Assembly: GCA_030683005.1 (NCBI GenBank)
Contig: JAUXMY010000042.1
Span: 186,001-250,000 of the forward strand
Reading direction: 5' to 3'
DNA from: Caulobacter sp.
GTDB lineage: Bacteria; Pseudomonadota; Alphaproteobacteria; Caulobacterales; Caulobacteraceae
Length of the DNA stretch: 64,000 nt
Numbering within the stretch: the stretch's first letter is position 1; each line of letters begins with the position of its first letter. Made by a program: the position numbers and the translations under genes. Below are positions 58,712-64,000 of this stretch, in pieces. The notes beneath the pieces were generated by a model that was not told where the DNA came from, did not search any database, and was given only the letters and a program-made list of their open reading frames with translations.

Positions 58712-60370
58712 ATGACGGCAGGCGCAAGAGCGCTGGTCATGGCCCTGGCCATGACCCTGGCGATGGTCTTCCAGGCCGGACCGGCCCGCGCCGCCGGGAC
58801 CGACGTGCTGTCGCCCATGGACGAACGCGCCTACCGCGAGGCTTTCGCATCCTCGGTGCGCGGTGATTTCACCGCCGCCGAGACCAGCCTGGAGCGGGTC
58901 AAGGACCGGTCGCTGGTCGGCCATGTCGACCTCATCCGGTTGATGCATCCCACCGCCCACCGTGCCGTGTATGATGAACTTGTCGGCTGGCTGAAGGTTC
59001 ATGGCGATCACCCCGGCGCCGAGCGGGTCTACGCCCTGGCCCTGAAGCGCAAGCCGGCCGGCGCCCCGGACCCCAAGACGCCGGCCTTCCTGGAAGTCAG
59101 CCGGACCTGGTCCCGCGTCGAGAGCGCCGCCGCCCCGACCGGCGGGCCCGCCGGACCGGATCGCGACCGCGCCGCCCGCGAGGCCTACTATTCCGGCGAC
59201 GCCGCCCGCGCCCTGGCCCTGGCCCCGTCGGCCGGGAACGCATGGATCGCCGGCCTGGCCGCCTGGCGCCTGGGACGTTACGAGGATGCCCGTAGCTTCT
59301 TCCGCGCCGTTGCGATCGACGAGACCGAGGAGGAGTGGCTGCGGGCCGGCGGCGCCTTCTGGGCCGCCCGGGCCTCGCGGACGCTGGGCGACGCCGCGCA
59401 AGCGACGGCCTTCCTGCGGATGGCGGCGAAGACCCCGCACAGCTTCTACGGCATGATCGCCCAGCGGGCGCTGGAGCTTGACGACGTGCGGGTCGGATCG
59501 CTGGACGGCTGGACCGCGCCGGGCGCCTCCCCGCTGCTGATCAGGGCCTCGACCGCGCCGAGGCCGGCCGCGCCCGCCCTGGCCGATATCGGTTCGTTCG
59601 TGAAAGCCAACGCCCGAGCCCGCCGCGCCGCCGCCCTGATGCAGATCGGCCGCGAGACCGATGCGGGGCTCGAGTTGCGCGCCGGCCTCGCCACCGCGGC
59701 GACAACCGCCGAGCGTAAGCAGTGGGAAGCGCTGATCCTGGCCCTCAACGCGCCGATAACCACGGCCGCCGATACGACCCTGGCCCTGTCAGTGCGCCGG
59801 CCGGGCCCGCCGCCGCGCCGCCGGCCTCCGACCGACTATCCGGCGCCCGAGCTGTTCCCGGCCGGCGGCTGGACGCTCGACCGGGCTCTGGTCTACGCCC
59901 TGGTCTGGAAGGAAAGCGGCTTCAACGAATACGCCGTCTCCGGCGCCGGGGCGATGGGGTTGATGCAGGTGCGGCCGGTGGCGGCGGCCCGCGCAGCTGG
60001 CGACGACCACCTGATCCTCAACCCGATGCCGCTGCTGGACGGGCCCACCAACCTGCGGGTCGGGCAGGATTATTTCACCTGGCTGATGGAGCGCGGACTG
60101 GGCGGTGGGCCGGAAGCCTACGATGTGTTGCGCGCCGTGGCCGCCTATAACGCCGGCGCCGGCACGGTGCTGAACACGATCAAGAAGGTCGGTCCGGGAG
60201 CGGACACCCTGCTGCTGGTCGAGAGCCTGCCGGCCTTGGAGACCCGCGACTACGTCGAGAAGGTGATGGCCGCCTACTGGACCTACCGCCGCAAGTTCGG
60301 CGGCGAGACGAGGACCCTGGACGCCCTCGCCCGAGGCGAACCGATCGTCGACATCCGGCTGGACCGGTAG
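58712..60370 (+). CDS. Lytic transglycosylase with helical repeat region
   Basis: The 552-residue protein has a Sec signal (VMALAMTLAMVFQAGPARAA), a long helical solenoid region (about residues 30-350), and a C-terminal SLT domain. The catalytic glutamate is in YALVWKESGFNEYAVSGAGA, followed by MGLMQV and AVAAYNAGAGTVLN, all typical of Slt70-like enzymes. It cleaves the glycan strands of peptidoglycan in the periplasm. The start at 58712 has a weak ribosome site; no better one is in frame. Confidence 0.92.
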   Translation: MTAGARALVMALAMTLAMVFQAGPARAAGTDVLSPMDERAYREAFASSVRGDFTAAETSLERVKDRSLVGHVDLIRLMHPTAHRAVYDELVGWLKVHGDHPGAERVYALALKRKPAGAPDPKTPAFLEVSRTWSRVESAAAPTGGPAGPDRDRAAREAYYSGDAARALALAPSAGNAWIAGLAAWRLGRYEDARSFFRAVAIDETEEEWLRAGGAFWAARASRTLGDAAQATAFLRMAAKTPHSFYGMIAQRALELDDVRVGSLDGWTAPGASPLLIRASTAPRPAAPALADIGSFVKANARARRAAALMQIGRETDAGLELRAGLATAATTAERKQWEALILALNAPITTAADTTLALSVRRPGPPPRRRPPTDYPAPELFPAGGWTLDRALVYALVWKESGFNEYAVSGAGAMGLMQVRPVAAARAAGDDHLILNPMPLLDGPTNLRVGQDYFTWLMERGLGGGPEAYDVLRAVAAYNAGAGTVLNTIKKVGPGADTLLLVESLPALETRDYVEKVMAAYWTYRRKFGGETRTLDALARGEPIVDIRLDR

Positions 60371-60371
60371 G

Positions 60372-60848
60372 TCAGCCCGCCACGAAGGCCCGGGCGCCGA
60401 GCCGGCGGATCGGCAGGCCGGCCTCCCGATGACGCTTCGCCTCGACCAGCCTGCCCTGCGCCGCCACGGGCAGGCTGACGCTGGCCAGCCACTCCCGCAA
60501 CCGGGCCACCGGCGAGGCGCTGTCGAAGGCCAGCCGGAAGCAGGCCGCCGCGCCCGCGTGGCTCTCGACATGATCGGCCGCCTCCGCCTCCCAGCCGGGC
60601 TCCAGCCGCGTCGTCGGCGGCAGGATCAGCAGCCACTCGCCCTTCGCCGTCGCCACGGCCGCCGCGACGTCGCCAGCCACGACCCGTGTCCCGGCGTCGT
60701 CGGCGATCGCCAGCGTAGCGTCGCCCGAGCCCGCGTCGGCGAGAATCACCTCCCGCACCAGCCCGCTGACCGCCGCCGGTACGAGCGCCGACAGACAGGG
60801 CCCCAGCACGGCGGCGGAATCGCGAGTCGGGACGATAACGCTGATCAT
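60372..60848 (-). CDS. Short glycosyltransferase 2-like protein
   Basis: The 158-residue protein starts like a GT-A family 2 transferase (MISVIVPTRDSAAVLGPCLS; later REVILADAGSGDAT), but it is much shorter than the usual 250-300 residues. It lacks the normal second half after KGEWLLILPPTTRLEPG. Its last 60 residues (VARLREWLASVSLPVAAQGR and ARAFVAG) are intact and in frame. It is either a compact member of the family with altered function or an N-terminal remnant. It converges on the transglycosylase gene. Confidence 0.65.
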   Translation of the reverse strand: MISVIVPTRDSAAVLGPCLSALVPAAVSGLVREVILADAGSGDATLAIADDAGTRVVAGDVAAAVATAKGEWLLILPPTTRLEPGWEAEAADHVESHAGAAACFRLAFDSASPVARLREWLASVSLPVAAQGRLVEAKRHREAGLPIRRLGARAFVAG

Positions 60849-60925
60849 GCCCCCTTAGGCGCCATCCCTCCGAGGAGGGTCAACTTGTTCTTGTTATGTT
60901 CCACGCCATCGCTACACTACCGCCC

Positions 60926-62005
60926 ATGGTCCCCTCTCCGCCTCTCGTCAAAGGTCGTGGCGCGCGCAGCAACGCGACCAGCCGCTTCATCGCCGCCGGG
61001 CGCGAGGCGTTCGACGACGGCTGGACCCTCGACGACGCCGAGCCGGCGCAGCTGACCACCACCGTCCTGCCGGACATGGCGAAGACGATCATCGCCCGCA
61101 ACAGCAGCCCCGACATCCACTTCAACCGCTCGATCAATCCCTACCGGGGCTGTGAGCACGGCTGCATCTACTGCTTCGCCCGGCCGGCCCACGCCTTCCT
61201 GGGCCTGTCGCCGGGCCTCGACTTCGAGAGCCGGCTGTTCTTCAAGCCGGAGGCCGCCGGCCTGTTGACCGCCGAACTGTCGAAGAAGGGCTACCGTCCC
61301 CGGCATATCCAGGTCGGCGCCGACACCGACCCCTACCAGCCCATCGAGCGCAAACTGCGCGTCACCCGCCAGGTGCTCGAGGTGCTGCAGGCCTTCCGCC
61401 ACCCACTGACCATCATCACCAAGTCCAACCTGATCATCCGCGACGCCGACATCCTGGGCGAGATGGGCAAGGCGGGCCTCGCGGGCGCGGCGATCTCGAT
61501 CACCACCCTGGACCGCAAGCTGGCCCGCAGCATGGAGCCCCGCGCCGCCACGCCGCAGCGCCGGCTGGACGCGGTGCGCCGGCTGACGGACGCGGGCTGC
61601 CCGGTGACGGTCATGTTCGCGCCGGTAATCCCGGGCCTCAACGACCACGAGCTGGAGGCGGTTCTGGAGGCCTCGGCCGCCGCCGGCGCGACCGGCGCGG
61701 GCTATGTGCTGGTGCGGCTGCCGCTGGAGATCAGCGACCTGTTCCAGCAGTGGCTGGCCAGCGACCACCCGGACCGCGCCTCGCGCGTCATGTCGCTTAT
61801 CCGCCAGACGCGCGGCGGAAAGGACTACGTCTCGCAGTGGGGCGAGCGCCAGAGGGGCGCCGGTCCGGTCGCCGACCTGGTCGCCCGCCGGTTCGCCGCT
61901 GCCCGCGCCCGCTACGGCATGGACCAGCCGCGCCGGACGCTCGACGCAACGCAGTTCCGCCCGCCGCCCAGGGCGGGGGACCAGATGGAGCTGCTGTTCG
62001 GATAG
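60926..62005 (+). CDS. Radical SAM protein (PA0069 family)
   Basis: The 359-residue protein has the radical SAM cluster motif CEHGCIYC (Cys-X3-Cys-X2-Cys) in INPYRGCEHGCIYCFARPAH, followed by HIQVGADTDPYQPIERKLRV, as in the PA0069/SPL-like group. The C-terminal tail after residue 320 is Arg-rich. Enzymes of this group resemble spore photoproduct lyase, but their reaction is not known. The ATG at 60926 is preferred; ATG 60896 is ten residues earlier and lies near AT-rich sequence that may be the promoter. Confidence 0.88.
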   Translation: MVPSPPLVKGRGARSNATSRFIAAGREAFDDGWTLDDAEPAQLTTTVLPDMAKTIIARNSSPDIHFNRSINPYRGCEHGCIYCFARPAHAFLGLSPGLDFESRLFFKPEAAGLLTAELSKKGYRPRHIQVGADTDPYQPIERKLRVTRQVLEVLQAFRHPLTIITKSNLIIRDADILGEMGKAGLAGAAISITTLDRKLARSMEPRAATPQRRLDAVRRLTDAGCPVTVMFAPVIPGLNDHELEAVLEASAAAGATGAGYVLVRLPLEISDLFQQWLASDHPDRASRVMSLIRQTRGGKDYVSQWGERQRGAGPVADLVARRFAAARARYGMDQPRRTLDATQFRPPPRAGDQMELLFG

Positions 62006-62080
62006 CCCCCCGTTTGGATGTCGCGCCATGCCCCATCCTCCGCTTTCATGAGCCTGACGAGGAACACTGGAGGACTGACG

Positions 62081-62530
62081 ATGCGTGCAATCGGGATCGG
62101 CCTGTTGCTATCGGCGGGCGTGGCGGGGGCAGCCAGCGCGGCGCCCTTCGAGGCGGTCGACGGCACGTCCAGATTCCTGACCATGATGGACCGGTCGTCC
62201 CTCGCCCGCAGCGGAGCGAAGGTCGATGCTGATTTCCTTCTCGTGTCGGCGTCAGGCGCCGCTGCGATCACCCGCTTCCGGTTCGATTGCACGGCCCGCA
62301 CCTGGCAGCAGCTGAGCCAACGCGACATCGCGGAGGATCTGACGTTGTCGGCGCCCGTGCAGATGTCCGAGGCCCCGGAGGCGGTGCCGGCGGGATCGCT
62401 CGGTGTCTCGATGCTGGAACGGGCCTGCTTCAATCGACAGGCCAACGCCTCGGCCGGCTGGACGACTCCCACACTTGCCGAGGCGGTCCGGCAGGGCCGA
62501 GCGATCATGGCCCGGAAGGCGAAACCCTGA
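62081..62530 (+). CDS. Exported protein of unknown function (paralogue A)
   Basis: The 149-residue protein starts at ATG 62081, eight bases after GGAGG, and has a Sec signal (GIGLLLSAGVAGAASAAPF). The mature part includes FRFDCTARTWQQLSQRD and ERACFNRQANASAGWTTPT, with two cysteines that probably pair. I do not recognise the family. The first 20 residues are nearly identical to those of the next gene, and the layout is the same throughout, so the two are tandem paralogues. A terminator follows. Confidence 0.7.
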   Translation: MRAIGIGLLLSAGVAGAASAAPFEAVDGTSRFLTMMDRSSLARSGAKVDADFLLVSASGAAAITRFRFDCTARTWQQLSQRDIAEDLTLSAPVQMSEAPEAVPAGSLGVSMLERACFNRQANASAGWTTPTLAEAVRQGRAIMARKAKP

Positions 62531-62609
62531 CAGGCGCCGCGCCGCAGCCGTGCAACTGGTCGGCCCAGACGCCCGGCGAGGCGATCACCACCGGGAAGGT
62601 CGCGATCAG

Positions 62610-62645
62610 AAGGGGGGCGCGGCCCTGGGCAGACCGCCCCCCTTT
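62610..62645 (+). terminator. Terminator between tandem exported-protein genes
   Basis: A 10-bp perfect stem AAGGGGGGCG/CGCCCCCCTT with a 15-base loop, ending in TTT, lies 80 bp after the stop of the gene at 62081-62530. It gives the downstream paralogue its own transcription. Confidence 0.75.
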
Positions 62646-62710
62646 GGGGTCGCGAACTCGCGGGCGCCAAGACCTGATGCGGTGATCGAAGTGACCTTGA
62701 GGGTGAAGCG

Positions 62711-63166
62711 ATGCGTGGAACAGTGATCGGACTGCTGCTGGCGGCGGGCGTGGCGGGGGCCGCCAGCGCGGCGCCCTTCGAGGCGGTCGATGCGACGGCG
62801 GAATTCTTCATGCTGGTGGATCAGGCGACGATGGCGCGGACCGGGTCGGTGGTTGAGGCCGACATCCTGATCGTTCCGGCCGAGGGTGAGATCCTGCTCG
62901 CCAGAATGAGCTTCGACTGTACGGGCAGAGTCTATCGGCAACGCTCGAGTCGCGCGGTCAAGGAGGACTTCCAGCTGATGCCCTCGGTCGCGGCCGCCGG
63001 GCGCGCCAACCCGGCGCCGACCGGTACGCTGGGGGGCTCTCTCCTGGATCGGGTCTGTTTCAACAAGAAGGCCAAGCCCACCGCAGGCTGGACCCAGCCG
63101 ACCCTCGGCCAGGCGATCACGTCGGCCCGGGCGGTGCTCGCGCGGATCGCGGCGAAGCCTGGCTGA
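62711..63166 (+). CDS. Exported protein of unknown function (paralogue B)
   Basis: The 151-residue product has a Sec signal (GLLLAAGVAGAASAAPFEAV) and a mature domain resembling its neighbour: MSFDCTGRVYRQRSSRAVKE and LDRVCFNKKAKPTAGWTQPT, ending with a helix and lysine-rich tail. Identity is highest across the signal peptide and first mature residues (AASAAPFEAVD in both), including most DNA positions. This points to recent duplication or gene conversion. Function unknown. Confidence 0.7.
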   Translation: MRGTVIGLLLAAGVAGAASAAPFEAVDATAEFFMLVDQATMARTGSVVEADILIVPAEGEILLARMSFDCTGRVYRQRSSRAVKEDFQLMPSVAAAGRANPAPTGTLGGSLLDRVCFNKKAKPTAGWTQPTLGQAITSARAVLARIAAKPG

Positions 63167-63178
63167 CCGGTCCCGCCC

Positions 63179-64000
63179 CTACCGCTCGAACACACCGACC
63201 AGCTCGACATGCGGCGACCACAGGAACTGGTCGATCGGCCGCACCGACTTGAGCGTGAAGCCCGCGTCGATCAGCACCCGGGCGTCGCGGGCGAAGGTCT
63301 GCGGGTTGCAGGAGATGCCGACCACCCGCGAGACCTTGCTGATGGCGATCTCGCGCGTCTGTTCCAGCGCCCCGGCCCGGGGCGGGTCGAAGACCACGGC
63401 GTCGACCCTGGCCAGTTCCGGTGCCAGCATCGGCCGCCGGGCCAGGTCGCGCGCCTCGGCGGTGATGGGTTTGAGGCCCTGGGCGGTGGCGATGCCGGCC
63501 TTGAGCGCGGTGATGGCTGGGGCCGAGGAATCGGCGGCCAGCACCGGCGCGATCCGGGCCAGGTGGAAGGTGAAGGTGCCGACGCCGCAGTAGAGGTCGG
63601 CGATGCGGTTCGCGCCGGCCACGGCCTCGCAGGCCAGCCGGGCCATGGCGGCCTCAGCCACCGGCACGGCCTGCAGGAAGGCGCCGGCCGGCAGGGTGAC
63701 GATGGCGTCGCCCAGCTTTACCACCGGCAGGCGGGCGCCGTAGACGGTCTCGCCGGCCAGGCTGACCCGGGCCATGTCGCCGGCCGAGGCCGCCTCGGCG
63801 GCGCGCATCCTGGCGTCGGCCGACAGGCCGCCGCTCTTGCGCTCCACGCCGGTGACGTCGACATCCAGGCCCGCGCCGGTCCAGGTGACGTGCAGGGTGG
63901 GCGCTGACTTGGGATGCTCCAGAAAGGGGTCGGCCAGCCGGCGCAGCGCCGGCAAGGCTGCGACCAGACGGGGATCGGCGATGGTGCAGACGTCGATGTC
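63179..64000 (-). CDS. TrmA/RumA-type RNA methyltransferase (partial, C-terminal part)
   Basis: About 270 residues of the C-terminal part are visible; the gene runs past the right edge, so its start and N-terminal TRAM-like part are missing. The RNA (uracil-5) methyltransferase pattern is clear: the SAM site ANRIADLYCGVGTFTFHLAR, VVFDPPRAGALEQT, and the catalytic cysteine in VVGISCNPQTFARD. The family modifies 23S rRNA or tRNA uracil. Without the N-terminus I cannot say RlmC, RlmD or TrmA. Confidence 0.92.
   Translation of the reverse strand, partial: DIDVCTIADPRLVAALPALRRLADPFLEHPKSAPTLHVTWTGAGLDVDVTGVERKSGGLSADARMRAAEAASAGDMARVSLAGETVYGARLPVVKLGDAIVTLPAGAFLQAVPVAEAAMARLACEAVAGANRIADLYCGVGTFTFHLARIAPVLAADSSAPAITALKAGIATAQGLKPITAEARDLARRPMLAPELARVDAVVFDPPRAGALEQTREIAISKVSRVVGISCNPQTFARDARVLIDAGFTLKSVRPIDQFLWSPHVELVGVFER

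Overview
The window looks like chromosomal DNA of a high-GC alphaproteobacterium of the order Caulobacterales (Caulobacter/Phenylobacterium-like). The best evidence is a flagellin locus carrying FlaEY, FlmH-like, FljJ-like, FlaG, two FljK/L-type flagellins, FlaF and FlbT next to FlmG, a set I associate with Caulobacter. General features agree: GTG starts are common, most genes sit in short coupled operons, and many small exported proteins are of unknown function. I see no rRNA, tRNA, CRISPR array, prophage or insertion sequence with a transposase. The genus is not decided by the sequence alone.

Layout. 1-9.7 kb: the 3' end of a beta/gamma-crystallin gene, then on the minus strand gyrA, coaD and three tandem cyclophilins; sodC and a thioredoxin-like/2-oxoglutarate oxygenase fusion on plus; an EamA exporter and ssb on minus. 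9.3-21.7 kb: two small envelope proteins, then the flagellin locus. Its minus-strand half holds structural and regulatory genes. The divergent plus half (FlmG, an SpsF-like cytidylyltransferase, a PseH-like acetyltransferase) fits sugar-nucleotide synthesis and flagellin glycosylation. 21.7-31.3 kb: two acidic FPASDP proteins, a MoxR ATPase without a von Willebrand partner, a lipoprotein, a Usp protein, a coupled HD hydrolase and phosphatase pair, an NrtR-type Nudix regulator, a coupled trio ending in a barstar-like protein, and three tandem outer-membrane beta-barrels each with its own terminator. 31.5-38 kb: a KAS III enzyme, a Sel1-like/prolyl-hydroxylase fusion, an M48 protease, a Tat-type class V aminotransferase, a VIT1-like transporter and a GNAT.

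38-47.3 kb (minus): glyQ, a DUF559 endonuclease, glyS and ppdK, threaded with copies of one hairpin repeat; then a cluster of two fasciclin proteins and a small exported protein, and a DMT/DUF486 protein. 47.5-49.4 kb: glnK-amtB. 49.5-64 kb: ispE, a TPR protein, ETF-ubiquinone oxidoreductase, small unknown genes, a uracil-DNA glycosylase lacking two usual cluster cysteines, an Old Yellow Enzyme, a lytic transglycosylase, a short GT2-like protein, a radical SAM protein, a duplicated exported protein pair, and a 23S rRNA methyltransferase-like gene running off the right edge.

The most interesting structure is the DUF559 gene inside the glycyl-tRNA synthetase operon. It is bounded by inverted copies of a hairpin repeat that also occurs, without a gene between, at the glyS-ppdK junction. 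Next are the paired sigma-54 promoters and predicted 5'-terminal leader hairpins of two flagellin genes, and a 77-bp two-hairpin repeat found at two convergent gene junctions 49 kb apart. All coordinates, motifs and repeat comparisons were read by eye; no database search was made.
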